DNA of 45,238 bases from Phlyctochytrium arcticum (Eukaryota > Chytridiomycota > Chytridiomycetes > Chytridiales > Chytridiaceae): positions 1 through 45,238 of the forward strand of contig JAHLKI010000065.1 of the NCBI GenBank assembly GCA_025602905.1. The letters run 5' to 3'. Under the pieces are notes generated by a model. It saw only the letters and a program-made list of their open reading frames with translations, was not told the DNA's origin and ran no database searches. Shown in pieces: positions 22,404 through 34,891 of this stretch. The translations under genes were made by a program, and so were the position numbers. Within the stretch, counting starts at the first letter, position 1. Each line of letters opens with the position of its first letter.

Positions 22404-23112
22404 AATTTGTACATCATCGTTGCTATCAATACTACTTGTTTTTTCCAAAAGTGAATGATCATATCTTGATTTGGCGATATTATCAAACCCATGGTGCATT
22501 CAGGCATCTGTTCCTTTGTTTAACATTGACGAATTTACTTAACTGGTTCAGCACAATTTGGGAATGTTTGCGCTGCATAGGCCGATATTCGACAATCGTC
22601 GGTTCGTACATCCATTCGAGCTCGGCGGCGGAGTCAGTCTTGCGTGGGAATCTGCCCGGGCTACAATGATCTTGGACAGCGCAGCAACCGGGACACAACT
22701 GATATCTGGGAGCTTTTGCAAATCCGTCTTGCCTTGAGAGATTAGGCTGCTATGGAAATAGGGAATACACGTATGCGCATGCAAAGAATGCTGCATCTGC
22801 GCGGGGATGTGCAAGCAGGCTTTTGGGATACATTAGGGTTCCCGCTGGACAACCTTGCTGCAGTTGCCTCTTCTTGTCCCAGAACAAAGTGTACACTGCC
22901 TCGGGAAAATTTTGAACAAACACGAACATCATTTCCTCTAATTGAGCATAGCTGGTCTTTCAGTCCTTCCCCCCTGAAGGTTGGGGAGGGCTACGTATAC
23001 GACTCTGGCGTGAGATGCATGACATATTCTATTATTCGAGTACGGACTATATGGAGATGTGGATATGGGGGGGGATATCATGTATAATTTACAAAAAAAT
23101 GGACAAGATCAA
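22404..23112. other. Unassigned, with one coding-like segment
   Basis: A GGTTCAG acceptor-like site near 22552 precedes a plus-strand stretch containing HRPIFDNRRFVHPFELGGG that ends at TGA near 22737. It could be a downstream exon of the preceding gene or a separate remnant. Further right, frames near 22750-22960 look partly coded but change frame. No family was recognised. Confidence 0.3.
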
Positions 23113-24940
23113 TTAATCCTCCTCCTTTTCACATTTCTTCAACTTTTCATGTCGTTTCCAAGCATCCAACCGCGTAAACCTGGTCGAGCAGCGCGAACAT
23201 TCAAACGGTTTATCTTCTGAATGCACGCTAGCATGACGCGAGAGGTCATGGGCGCGCGTGAATGTGTTGTGACAGGTCGGGCAGGTGAAGGGTCGAGGGC
23301 GGTGTGGGTCGTGGGTTCGAGGTGGGCGGTCAGATTGAAGCGGGCGGGGAAAAGGTATTAGTGCAGAATGGGCATGGATGTCGGATGGAATCGGAAGGTT
23401 GGGCTGATGAAGGGGTGTCCTAGGTGTGGTGGGAATGTCGGGGTGATTGCGGGGAGTGGAGGCCGAGGAGGTGATCCGCTGTCAGAAGTTGGACATGTCC
23501 GGAATGTTCTTGTATCCATTCCAATTTAAAATCTTCGCGCATTGTCCTTTGCATCGCAAGGCCCAAGGGTTGTTCCTGATACTCCGACTGGGGTAGTCCC
23601 GTCAAAGATAGAAATGGCTGCGAAGGTACGATACGCTGTTGCGAAGTCAGCAAGCTTGCGACGTCCCGGGGAGGAGCCAAATCAACCGGGCGTGTTGCAG
23701 GTACGATGCGGGTGCAGAGTGTTTCGACAATGCCCATACGTTCGAGGCTATCCAGGGCGTCATCAATCGAGGCCGATTCCGGGGTTGGCATGCAAGCTGT
23801 GGTCTGTGGATAGGCTACCGAGTTGATGAGTGGGGGAAGTTGAGGGTGATATGGCTGTGAGAAGGACGAGGAGCGACGCATCTCATTCAAGATGGGCTGG
23901 TGGTGGCATGGGCGACGTTGTTATGGAGGGTCCGGTGCTCAAATCCATTCCCTCGTCCATCTGTTCGTCCAACTGGCGCTGCCATGCTGAAATATCATCA
24001 ACCGTCCACATTCGCTTGCCGGTGAAGGAGTCTTGCAATGCTACTGGTTGAGGTTGGCGAGGAGACTGCCGCGCAAATTGCCTTGGTTCTCCTCCAGATG
24101 GTGTGAGGGAATCATGAAGGGGGGTACCTATCAGCGGCGACTGGGATGATATCGTCGGGGGGCAGCTGCCAGGACCATGGCTCTCCAGAAAGCATCGTCG
24201 TCGGTGCCCGTTCCAGCGGGGGATGACGGCGGGAGTGGGTCCTCCGTGGTTGTTGTTATATCCATGCATGGCTGTTTCCGCTGGCGATGGGTGGGAACTA
24301 CTGAGGAGTGAAATAGTGGGTGACGGGAGGGTGGTAGGAAAGTGTTGCTGGCAAAGATGGGTCCGGTTTCGGGTGATTCTTGTTCTAGTGGATGATGTGG
24401 AGCGTAGCCGTTGACTGAGCGATGACCCGAATGATGTTGATACGATGCTGCTTGCGTTGAGTATTCGCCTGAATACAATCCAGAGTCAAAGTCGATGCTG
24501 CCACTGTCGGTCGCCGACCCACGCTTCCATGATCGATGTGTCTTCTAGTCCTAGTCCATACTTTCTTTCTGTCTGGTCTTTAGTTGGTTTGTTGGCGAGA
24601 GGATAGCTCTGTTCTAACGTCCGGCGGCGGGGTGTCTCTGGCTGTGTACTCGAGTATAAGTCTCCCCCGCCAAGACTCACGGTCAAAGGACAGCAGGCCG
24701 GTATCTTCTATTATGGAACGAACGTCGCCGTAGGAAAGCCCCGGTAGCCGATCCGCCGAGACGGTGGTATTCGATAATTCGATGCGGCTCAGGCTGCTGC
24801 TGCTGCGAAATGATTATGGGACAAAATGGAACATGAGTGACGCTGGAAATGGAATATTCCACGCGCGGTTCTGGAAAGGAATGTTCTACGGGCCCCAACG
24901 CCAGCCCTAGCTTCGGCTTCGGCGGGGTCGGCGGGGACAT
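23113..24940 (-). pseudogene. C2H2 zinc-finger transcription factor, frame-interrupted
   Basis: The ATG at 24940 opens MSPPTPPKPKLGLALG. A CGCAG acceptor-like site near 24805 precedes a segment with DRLPGLSYGDVRSIIEDTG. Long Gln/Ser/Pro-rich stretches follow, including KRMWTVDDISAWQRQLDEQ near 23990. The C-terminus has one C2H2 finger (CPTCHNTFTRAHDLSRHASV then H) and one C2HC-like finger (CSRCSTRF...H...C), ending KKCEKEED at TAA 23113-23115. The reading changes frame near 24165 (beside a run of six C), near 23900 and near 23485 without usable introns. It is probably a DNA-binding regulator. It may be decaying, or bases may be missing in runs. Confidence 0.6.
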
Positions 24941-25113
24941 TTGGCATCAATTCGACAGGACGGTTTCAGGCTTGCAGTGGGGTATATTATTTTATGTTAC
25001 AGATTCCAGATATCAACACACAGTTACGACGCCTATACACTAGGATATTAATCAGGACCCGAACAAAACAAGGGACCGGGAGCATCAGAGAAAACTCGAG
25101 TACATGACTAAAG

Positions 25114-25500
25114 CTACGGCAGCATCTGCTCAATGTTGCTGAACGGCCGGCCGACGGTAGCCCGGCGCTGATCCCAGTCAACGAGCAGTGGACGCTGCAA
25201 CCGCGCAGCAACATCTCGGCTCACTAGCTCGCCAACAAAAGCGGCAGTCGCATTCTTTGCCAACTCTTGCCGTTCCACGTCAGTCAATTCATCTTGGCGA
25301 ATGGCATCCAGCAGAGATTCGCGAGGAAGGAGTGCCAGGGCCTCGGGTAGTGTGCTGCACGCTGAGGAAATCTGGTCCGGCTGGGCGTAGAAAATGGTCT
25401 GAAAGTCCGTGGCTGGCAATCGGGCGGTAAGCAAGTCAAAAGCTGGGCGAGACTTGCTGCAGTCCGGATAGTGGAACAGAGTGAATCGAGGTCGTGCCAT
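25114..25500 (-). CDS. ArsC/YffB-like thioredoxin-fold protein
   Basis: This is a single uninterrupted frame of 128 residues from the ATG at 25500. It starts MARPRFTLFHYPDCSKSRPA, so the family's single Cys followed by x-x-S lies at the end of the first strand. Near the end come RPLLVD and ATVGRP, matching the conserved C-terminal signature of the ArsC family. Bacterial members reduce arsenate with glutathione or glutaredoxin; many relatives have unknown substrates. Length fits the family (110-140). No targeting peptide is obvious. It sits near the block of intact genes and has no frameshift. Arsenate reduction is possible but unproven; the call is to family level. Confidence 0.85.
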   Translation of the reverse strand: MARPRFTLFHYPDCSKSRPAFDLLTARLPATDFQTIFYAQPDQISSACSTLPEALALLPRESLLDAIRQDELTDVERQELAKNATAAFVGELVSRDVAARLQRPLLVDWDQRRATVGRPFSNIEQMLP

Positions 25501-25952
25501 TTTCGCTAATGTTTTCAAAAGTGTCAAGTCAAGGTCTGATCGTTGTGTCGTTCGATGAGCGAGATACTCGGCGGGGGAGATACACAGACACCGATTATTT
25601 ATGTGACAGACGACTCAGATCCTACATGATCCCGTTATGGGTTGTTCTTTGCGGCCTTCTTCTTCGCCACTGCCACTCGTCGCCAGGCGCTCTGTCACCT
25701 CTGTGGCGACGGCCATGCAGCCAGAGAGTGTCCGAACCCTGGACCCTGGCACGTCCGAATCATTTACCCAAATCCGGAATTTGAGTTTGCTCTCCTTTGA
25801 AGTTCCCAGTTTTTGCCAGGCCCATTTACCGAGAGGGCCCGTATATACCTCCAACGGAATCTGACCTTTCCCAACCCACCCAAGTCCACTGGACGGGTAG
25901 ATCAAGACCGAGCACCTTCCACCCCAACTTTTCCAAGAGCGATTCAGCAGCC

Positions 25953-28900
25953 ATGTCGCCGGGGGAACTGAAAAGACCCTTTAAAGAGGACGAGGTGCCA
26001 AAAGCGCAACCTATTGCCGATCTGAAGCAAGAAGATACGCAAGTCCAAATTGCAGAGGAAAAATATGAACAGCAAAATGAAGCCCTGCATGCACCCAAGC
26101 GCATGCGAAAGGGAGAAGACAATACCGAGGTACGCTACTATAAGACATGCTCATACTCTTCATCTGGCCTAATGGTATAACAGCACGCCAGGATTGTGGA
26201 GGAAACTTCGATACGCAGAAAACGATGGCTGGCACAGAATCGTCATCTGTTTGAGCCGGTTCTTCCCGAAAAAAATTACTTTACTCGCATCACAGAGACA
26301 AATTTGGGTCCGACTGTACCCATGAGGTTGTTGGATCAGCCACCTGGTGTCAAAGCTACCATGAAAGATTACCAATTACGAGGGGTACGTGGTGCATCAC
26401 TTTAATATGGACCAGGGATTCATATTGATACACTCGTGCAGTTAAGTTTTCTGGTCAATACCTACGAAAACGGAATGAGTGCGATTTTGGGTATGTTGTT
26501 CGTGCCTAACTGATGTGCATCTCCCGTACTTATGTATCACCCGACAGGTGACGAAATGGGTCTTGGAAAGACTCTTCAGACCCTGTCCCTCTTCTCGCAT
26601 CTTGCTTCAACCCACAACATCCGGGGGCCACATTTGGTGGTCGCACCGCTGTCCGTCCTCTCCAGCTGGGTGGCCGAAACTGCGCGGTGGACGCCAGAGT
26701 TTCGAACCATGTTGTTTCATGGTGGCGTGGACGAGCGAAACCGCTTGAAGAGAACCTCTTTAGAGGATGCTGCGGATATTTATGTGACGAGTTATGAAAT
26801 GTTTGTCGCCGAAGCTGGTTGGTTCAGGACGTTCCGCTGGCGTTATGTCGTACTCGATGAGGGCCATCGCATCAAAAATGAAGATACCCTTGCAGCAAAA
26901 GCCCTCCGCGGTCTGTCTTCACAAAATCGATTACTCCTTACCGGAACACCTTTACAGAATAATTTACATGAGCGTAAGCCCAGACGAGTTGTGCTACGAG
27001 CCTTATCAATGTGCTTAAACTTTCTCTCGTAGTTTGGGCTCTGTTCCACTGGTTGTTCCCTGAAGGTATGGGTAGCAGTGTGGCAGTTTTTGCGCCCGTA
27101 TACTAACTGCGTCTTCCCCAGTGTTCACGAGTATGACCGTCAAGAAATTTAACGAGAGTTTTGACCTGACCCGTGGAATGTACGACATTGGTATGCTCAA
27201 CAACTGCCGCCGGTTGCTCGAAACAATCATGTTGCGCCGTATGAAATCACACGTCGATTTCGACATTCCGCCAAAGGAAGAGCTGACCCGTAAGTTCCAT
27301 CACCCTTTCTTTTTCCCATGGATATGAATCTCACACTTTTTTTTGAAAAATCAGTTTACGTACCTCTCTCCGACATGCAGCGCTTCTGGTATAAGCGGCT
27401 CCTGACCCGGCTCGACGCGCCTACCCTTACTGAGGTCATGACCACCACGCCCAATGCAGATGGTACAGTAGACGAGAAACATGGCAAACGGGGAAGGAAA
27501 GCGGCGGCCACCACGATGACAAATATGGCACCAGCAGAAGCCGGCAGCGACTGGAAAAAGTTGATGAACTTGGTCATGCAGCTGAGGAAATGTTGCAACC
27601 AGTACGTCCCTCGCTCAAATTTTAGGTCTAGTCCTACATTTCTAACTGATGATTTTCCCACAGTCCTTATATGTTACCGAATTCAGAGTCTGAACCGGTA
27701 AGTCTCCTTTTTTTGTGACTGCCGACATGTGAGGCTGATCGGGCTTTATGCTAGTTTGTCACTGCGGAGGATATTGTGTATGCGTCGTCCAAAATGGTTC
27801 TTCTTGATAAACTGATTGTTCATCTACGCGCCAACAAACACCGTATCCTCATCTTTTCTGGTTTCACAACCATGCTGGATATTCTCGAAGACTTTATGCT
27901 GTTTCGCAACATTCCCTATTGTCGTCTTGACGGAAACACGAGTCGCACGCGTCGAAACCTCGACATTCGCTTGTTCCAGCACCCAAACTCTCCGTACGAC
28001 GTTTTCATCATTTCTACACGCGCAGGAGGTCTCGGCATCAACTTGACTACTGCCGACACGGTCATTTTCTTTGATAACGACTGGAACCCGCAGGTGGATT
28101 TGCAGGCTTTAGCTCGTGCGCATCGGATTGGACAAACCAAACCCGTCAAAGTATACCGGTTAGTCTGCCAAGACACAGTTGAAGAACAGATGCAGAGTCG
28201 TTTGCATAAAAAGCTCTACCTGTCTGCCAAAGTCACCGAAGACATGAACGATCCTAGTGCGCTCGCCCATGAAGAACCCCGTTTGTCGACGGGAGAGTTG
28301 ATGTTGATGTTGCGACGCGGCATGCGCGCTGTCACCCGTCTCTACGATGATGCGGCGCAGTTTAACCGGGAACCCATTGAAGAAATTCTCCGACGGTCCA
28401 AGGAACGGCAAATTGAAGTCGAGAAGCGCGAAACGACCAGTGTTGTCGTGAGTGTCAATGAGGATGTACCTGTCTCGTCGGGCGGAACGACGGGGACCAC
28501 TTCCCCTACTCAAGCGATCGCTCCCCCCGCCGAGGACGATTTTATTCTGGAAGGAATGGAACAGATCAAATCCCGACTCTTTGAAGGCGTGACTGTCCAT
28601 AAATCCCACAAGACCATTGGTGACGAGTGGCAGGAGATGAAAGAAAAGCGGGCACGACAGGAGCGTGTTGTCAAGATTGGGGCGCATTCAGTTTTGAAGG
28701 AGACGATTGGATGTGGAGAATGGGAGGCTCGAGCGACGTTTACGGGGTCGGGCACGAGCGTGGAACCTGCGCCCAAACGAGAACGACGAAAATTCGGCCA
28801 CGAAAAGATTTGTCATGAATGTATGGACGAGAAACCCACTCTGGACTGCTCACTCTGTCCCCGCGCCTACCACAAAAAATGCACTCCCCAGCAACTCGGT

Positions 28901-29720
28901 ATGTGGGGTTTTGTCTGCCCCCAACACGCCTGTGTCCTCTGTGACCGTAAAGCCGCTGCGGCGGGCGGCATGCTGTTCCGGTGTCACTGTTGCGCGGTGG
29001 CCTTTTGCGAAGACTGTCTTGATTTCGACAAGATTTTACCTATGGGTGATACCCTCCCCGAACTTCAACTCCTTGGCTACGGTAAAGTCATGCAGGCCTA
29101 TTTCATTCGGTGTGCCGAGTGTGTCGCGTATTATAATGCCAATCCGGATAAACTGGCTATCATGGAAAAGGATACGGAGCAGAATCGGGCACGGCTTGAA
29201 CGTGGCGAATCGGATTATGATGAAAAGGCCGAGGCTGCTGCGCTGGCCCGAAAGCAAAAAGGTACATCTTTTTTTTTTGGTTACAGGAAGGTGGAGCTAA
29301 CAATATGTTTTTCTTCAATTAGCTCTACAAGCAAAATCCAAAAACTCTCACAAAACAACCATCAAAAAACCTAAATATATTCCCAAGACTCCTAGCAGGT
29401 GGGTCATGCCGGACGCTGTCTCGGCAACTCTGCCTCCACCACGGAAACCCAGGGCACCACCTAAAGATCGGAGTGCTCCGGGTAGTGCTCCGGCTAAAAT
29501 ATCTGTTGGTGTCGCTGCCTTTACGTCCAGTCTTACCCCTGGTGTCGCCGTAACTTCCAGTGTTGCCCCTGATGTCGCCGTGACTTCCAGTGTTGCCCCT
29601 GGTATCGCCGTTTCCAATGGAACCCTTGGTGATGCCGCCGTTCCTTCTAATGTTACCCCTGGTGTCGCCGTTTCCAATGGAACTCTCGGTGTCGCCGCCG
29701 TTTCTTCCAACGGTGTTTGA
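25953..29720 (+). CDS. SNF2/ISWI-like chromatin remodeller with C-terminal PHD-type finger
   Basis: Ten exons join in frame to 1079 residues: 25953-26129, 26184-26384, 26442-26490, 26548-26973, 27033-27065, 27122-27289, 27355-27601, 27664-27697, 27755-29261 and 29323-29720. All introns are GT-AG and under about 65 bases. The Walker A motif (GDEMGLGKT) is near residue 143 and the DEGH box near 245. The second lobe has LLTGTPLQNNL, STRAGGLGINL and RAHRIGQ near 560. It lacks the HAND/SANT region usual for ISWI. Instead a Cys-rich PHD-like module starts near residue 797 (CHECMDEK, CSLCPRAYHKKC, CVLCDRK). A repeat tail ends the protein. It should slide or evict nucleosomes using ATP. Confidence 0.9.
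29528..29720 (+). repeat. 30-base coding repeats in the remodeller's tail
   Basis: The last exon ends in imperfect 30-base units coding for ten-residue phrases such as VAPDVAVTSS and a 20-residue variant with AVSNGTLG. The frame stays open to the TGA at 29718-29720. The tail is low in charge and probably disordered. It likely grew by repeat expansion. Confidence 0.75.
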
Positions 29721-29977
29721 AGAATGCTCATATTGTTTTTTTGGGATCATTTTTTCGCGTGTACATGTGCTTTTTTGCATAGTTTTTTATTATTTACTTT
29801 CCAAACAAGTGTAATTAATAGAATTGGAAAGGGCAGGTTACTTGCACAATAAATGAAGGGAGGGAGATAAAGATGAGGGGGAATAAGGACCCTTGGGTTT
29901 GGGAGGGGAATGTGAGGGATGGGATTTGGTAAATATACGCATGTTCAGTGTTCGAGCAGTGGACGTTGGGGCGTTTT

Positions 29978-31479
29978 TTACTTGGTAAGGTTGGAGATGA
30001 CGGCTTGCGTGAACTGGGTGTTGGTAGCCTTGCCGCCCAAATCACCAGTGCGTGCCTGTGGGGAATGACAGGTTATTTATCATCTTCTCACGACGTGATG
30101 GAAAGAAAATGGAAGACTTACGTGGTTCTCAGCAATGGTCTTGAGGACAGCCTGCTGGATGCTATCTGCGTGGGCATCCATCTTCATGTGTCGCAACATC
30201 ATGACGGCGGACAACAACAAGGCCGTTGGATTGGCCAAGTCCTTTCCAGCGATATCGGGGGCAGTACCGTGAACACTCTCAAAGATGCTAGCCTTCTGGC
30301 CAATGTTTCCGGAGGGAGTCAAACCGAGGCCACCAATGAGGCCGGCGCACAGGTCAGAGAGAATGTCACCGTAGAGGTTGGGCATGGCCATGACGGTTGA
30401 TGAGAACTTGGTGGGGTCTTGGACGATCTGGAGGCAGACACGGTCGAGAAGGACATCGTCCATCTTGATGTCAGGGTAGTCCTTACCAACTTCTTGGGCG
30501 ACTGAGAGGAAGAGACCGTCAGCGAGTTTCCTGTTGCAACGGTTAGAGATGGCCAAATAAAGGAAGCATTCAAAAGGTGGCTTACTGAATGTTGGCCTTG
30601 TGCACAATAGTGACGCGGTCACGGCCAATAGCACGGGCGTACTCGAACGCGTAGGTGGCGCATCGTCGGGAAGCTTCTTCGGTAATCAGCTTGATACTTT
30701 GCACAACGCCATCAATGACAACGTGCTCGATTCCAGAGTACTCTCCCTCCGTGTTTTCTCGGATGAGGACAGTGTCGACGTCGTCAAAGGGAGTTTTGTA
30801 TCCAACAATGGACTTGCAGGGTCGGACATTGGCGAAAAGATCAAACGTTCTAAAATTTGTCGAGGACTCACATCAGCTCTGTGCACTCATTCAGCTATCA
30901 TGAAACTACATACCGACGCAAAGTCAAGTTCATGGAAACGTGACCCTTGCCAACTGGGGTGGCCAATGGTCCCTTCAGGGCGACCTTGTTTTTGTTGATG
31001 GAAACGAGAGAATCGTCAGGAATGGTGGTCTTTCCGTCGCGGAGAATGGGGTAAACATCCACAGATTCCCAAACCACTGGGACCTAGATCGTGCATCATT
31101 CAGCTAAGGGTTGTTTTTTCGGATCTGGGGTCTTGATCTACTTACACCCTGGGCCTCGAAAATGCTAACAACAGATTTGGAGATCTCGGGTCCGATACCA
31201 TCTCCAGGGATGAGGGTCACTATACGCTTTCCGTCCTGGTAAACCAATCAGTCAAGTGTAGACAGATTTTATGAAGGAGGAGGTATACCGCGGTGTAAGC
31301 ACCCTCGCCAGTAGCAGAAGCGAAACCACGGCGAACAAGAGGCGTTGTCTGGAAATTACGAGTAAATCAGTTAAACTCTAGGCAAGAGTTCAAGGTGCCA
31401 GGACGACTTCTAGTCGCCCGGCATCGTTGCAATCATCACATACCTGGCGGGCAGCCCGGGCGAAAGCGTTTCGGAACAT
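29978..31479 (-). CDS. idh2: Mitochondrial NAD-dependent isocitrate dehydrogenase, catalytic subunit
   Basis: Seven exons on the minus strand join to 368 residues: 31444-31479, 31289-31348, 31146-31235, 30914-31083, 30586-30849, 30122-30530 and 29978-30055. The first exon and the start of the second encode [12 protein letters not shown] and VRRGF, an Arg-rich mitochondrial presequence. The body has [52 protein letters not shown] and [10 protein letters not shown]. The intact substrate-binding residues in these motifs and the TPVGKGH form fit the catalytic subunit (yeast Idh2, animal IDH3A) better than the regulatory Idh1. It oxidises isocitrate to 2-oxoglutarate in the TCA cycle with NAD. It is divergent from the sorting nexin gene, with about 305 bases between starts. 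Confidence 0.95.
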
Positions 31480-31783
31480 CTTGCAGAGATTCTGAAAAGA
31501 TCTTGAGGGTAAATCGCAAAGTCAGCAGTTCCAGAGGCACAGATCTTCCTACCGGTAGAGGGGAGGTTGGATATAGATAATCCGAGGAATCGCCAACGGG
31601 GTGAAGGATGCGATTTGAGTTCCGGTTTCGTTTCTGCAAAACACCAAATTCCGGTGGAGGGTGGATCGAGGGTGCTCGCCTTAACCGGCTCGAACAGTTA
31701 GGGCTCGCAGATGACAATCCGAAATTCCATCGCCCTTCGGAGTTGAAAGTACTCTTTGGCTGTAAAGATAGCCGTCTGCCACC

Positions 31784-33333
31784 ATGTCTGCCGCGGATGA
31801 ACCCCCACCGCCATTATCGCCGCTGTCACCGAGGGAAAAGGAACTTCCAAAACCAAAGGTGGCAGTCAGAGTGCTCAAAACTAACTTTCAAGATCCAAAA
31901 GGACCAGCCTTTGGTCTTCAACTGGAGGTATGTATACTTTCTCAAAAACAGAGTTCCAAATCACGCACTGACATCTTGCTTAATTCAGACGATCGGACCC
32001 CCCTTCACTACCACCTTTAGCGCCCCGACACGGACCTACTTTGAATTGGAACGACTTCATCAGTACATTTGCCGTTTATATCCTGGCCACATACCCACCT
32101 CTCTGCCACCTCTCCCTTCCCGACAAGAGGATGTTGCTAGCTTCAAGATCCGAATACGCGAATGGATATCTTCCTTGATGAATGAATACGGGAATGCGCC
32201 AGGCATCGTTCTCTTTGCCGAGAGTCAGTTCGAGGTAAGGGTTTCCGGACGAGTAGCACCCTGTTGACAGATGCTCATACCTTGGATCCATCAACTCAGT
32301 TCTTTCCACCGGATGACACGCCCCAGTTAAAGAAACCCACGAGTGCAGGTGGCGGGATACTTCGTGCACTGACGGGCGGGCGTAACGTGGCCAAAGAAGT
32401 TGATGCCTTTTTCGATTCTGCCAAAGTCACTGCCAGTACGGCAAACACGGCGCTGTCGACGTGTGCACGCGTCGGGGACAAAGTTGCTAGGCTGGATACT
32501 GGTATGTGCCCCTCCCGCAACAGCGTAACACAGCTGATTAAGTTTATTTGTTTGACAAAAGAACTGGCAAAAGATTGCGAACAAGTGTCATCCCACATGA
32601 ATGCATTTGCTCTGGTGGAAGACAAGTCTGTTATCAGGTAAGGCTTCCTAGTTGACTATCGGCATAGACAAATGGACTAATTATGTTGTCTGATGCGCAG
32701 CGCATGTAAACGATTAGGGCGGGCGTTTGCAGCAAGTGGAAATCTGCACACTGAACAGGCTACATTTCTCTCGGGCAGCTTTGTCGAGGAATGTAAAAAG
32801 TGTCTTAAAGACACACAAACCGCGCAGGTACGTCCCTCTCTGATATAGTCTGGTGAAAGGCCCCGATGAACCAAGTCTGGAACCATCACAGGCCGCTCTC
32901 GATCACCGCTTTGCGACACTGCAAGAGTATGACAGTTCTTGCAAGCTTACTCAGAGGAAGCTGGTCGCGCTAGATAAGATCAGGTCATCGTCAAATATCC
33001 GGCAAGATAAAGTGGATGCCGCTTTGGAAGATCTTCAAGAGGTACATCCACTTCTCGACACTTGCGATGAACCGCCTCTAAAGCAAATCTACCCTATTTT
33101 AGGCAAAAGAAGAAGAATCCAAGGGCCGTCGATCGTTCCGGACAATCTCTGAGGTGCTCCGTCCTGAATTTGAAAAGCACTTGGAGCAGCAAGAGAAGGA
33201 TATTCAAGTTGTCATTGACCAGTATGTCAACGAGCAAATACAGCACTCGACGAGACAGCTGGAGGTCTTTAAGGCTGCCTTGAATGATATTTCATTGCTG
33301 GATGAACGTATGCGGTATCCCGAGAACCTCTAA
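31784..33333 (+). CDS. Sorting nexin, PX domain plus coiled-coil (BAR-like) region
   Basis: Seven exons join to 391 residues: 31784-31927, 31989-32234, 32300-32501, 32562-32637, 32701-32827, 32892-33041 and 33103-33333. The ATG lies in a good context (GCCACCATGTC). A Pro-rich start is followed by an atypical PX domain (about 20-130) with TYFELERLHQYICRLYPG and the LPPLPS turn. The usual RR of the phosphoinositide site is not kept. Residues 150-391 are helical and charged, as in BAR regions of SNX4/7/41-type nexins. Such proteins bind endosomal membrane and help recycling or autophagy. The subfamily is uncertain. No interruptions were found. Confidence 0.85.
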
Positions 33334-33446
33334 ATTTAATCCCTTCTTTGTATATACTTTTGATTTATTGAATAATGGTTCATGCGAAGTGAAAAGATGA
33401 TGATGTCTACTCTACTTTACATGTACTTCTATCTGGCTAATGTGAC

Positions 33447-34551
33447 TTAACCTAGCTTGCAGACATCTTCGGATACGATTTCGCCAATTTCAAACTCGGC
33501 ATCTACATCAACAATCACCCCAGCCTTCTTGAGAACGCGTACGCACTCGTTGATGACCTTGGTGCTGACTTCACGCGTGTCTTTGGGATACTGAACACCC
33601 GCGAACCAGGTATCAACATCAGCGGGGGGTAGATGGAACTTTTCAGCTACGTATTTAGTCGAAATGCCATCCGTCTTGTGGGAGTAGAATTCATGCGCAA
33701 ACCGCGTAGTAACATCGAGGAAGTGTTGGAGAGCCGTTGGTTCTTTCAGAACCTTTTCCGTTGCTGCGAAAAGGAAAGCAGGCCATGGAGGGGTAATGTT
33801 GGACAAGTGGTGGAGTTTTCCAGAATCGTAGTATGGCTGGAAATTGGGATCAGTTACGACGGATGAGTTGTCCGATAATGCGTAGACATACCTTGGTCAT
33901 GATGCGCTCCCACAGAAAGACATCGATTTTCCCTGATGTAACGCCTTCCACCAGGCCAGTAATGTTCTTCAACTCGACAAATGTGAAAGGGTCATCCCCT
34001 CCCAAAGTTCCCAAAGCAATGCCGTCTTCAGCAAACCATCCCATCTTATCGGCCAACACATATGGAATGAGATGGCTCCCGCTTCCATACCGCGAGATGC
34101 CGATCCGCTTACCCCGGAGGGCAGGCCACGCCTCCTCCCCAGCCTCGCGAGGCAAGTTTCCGGCCGTTGCAGGATTGGACGCTATTGACCACGTAAGGGG
34201 CGATTGGACGTAGGTACCAATGATGCGCCAAGAGGGGCGGTTGTTTACAATATTGGAGATTAAGCCTTCAGTCAGCGCGATAGCAACATCGATTTCCCCG
34301 TCGTTGAGCTTGTTTGTCATCTGCAGATATGGACGCATGTCAGATACACTACTTTATGCCGTTTCAAATGGGTAGCAGGTACTAACCTCACCGGTTCCGC
34401 CGGGACAACTGACAATCTCCACCTCCAAACCCTTTTCCTGGTAGGCATCGGCGGCCAGGGCCTGATACAGTGGGGCCGAAAAGTGTTCTGGAACACATCC
34501 TACTCGGATCTTTTCCACGAGCACTTGCTCTTGCTGTTGCTTCTGGCTCAT
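33447..34551 (-). CDS. Ca3427-like protein with a type II periplasmic-binding fold
   Basis: Three exons (34387-34551, 33892-34320, 33447-33836) join to 327 residues. The first intron uses a GTTAGT donor, giving GGTGE joined to MTNKLNDGEIDVAIA. Further features are LTEGL, RIGISRYGSGSHLI and FLWERIMTKPYYDSG, then TPPWPAF. These fit the fungal family of Candida Ca3427, related to bacterial SsuA/THI5-like substrate-binding proteins. There is no signal peptide, so it probably acts inside the cell. The natural ligand is not established; a link to thiamine or sulfonate chemistry is only an analogy. The gene is convergent with the sorting nexin. Confidence 0.85.
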
Positions 34552-34891
34552 ACTTCCTGGTACTCAAATGCAATATCCCAGCTGATGCTGCTGCTATGAT
34601 CTTTCGTACTAATCTCGTCGCCCGTCCCAATTGATCAAAACCCCCTACCTGGTAATGACAGTGTGGCGCGGGCTCAGCACGGTGTCGAAACCCGAACGCT
34701 TTGGCCCAAACAATTCCAACAACAAGCCCACCACGTTGCGAAAGTTGCCATAAGATCCGAGGCGCACTCAGCGTAATGCGGCGTGGCCACCCTGCATCGA
34801 ACGATGAACATCCTCAAGATCTCTCGGGCTACTTGGAAGAGCATGCACGCTTAAACCATCCCGACAAGCTAATCCCTCAAGAAACTCTGTA

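Noticed and set aside
30655..30998. Plus-strand proteins over the isocitrate dehydrogenase gene
   Set aside because: The minus-strand exons splice in frame to a complete IDH2-type protein.
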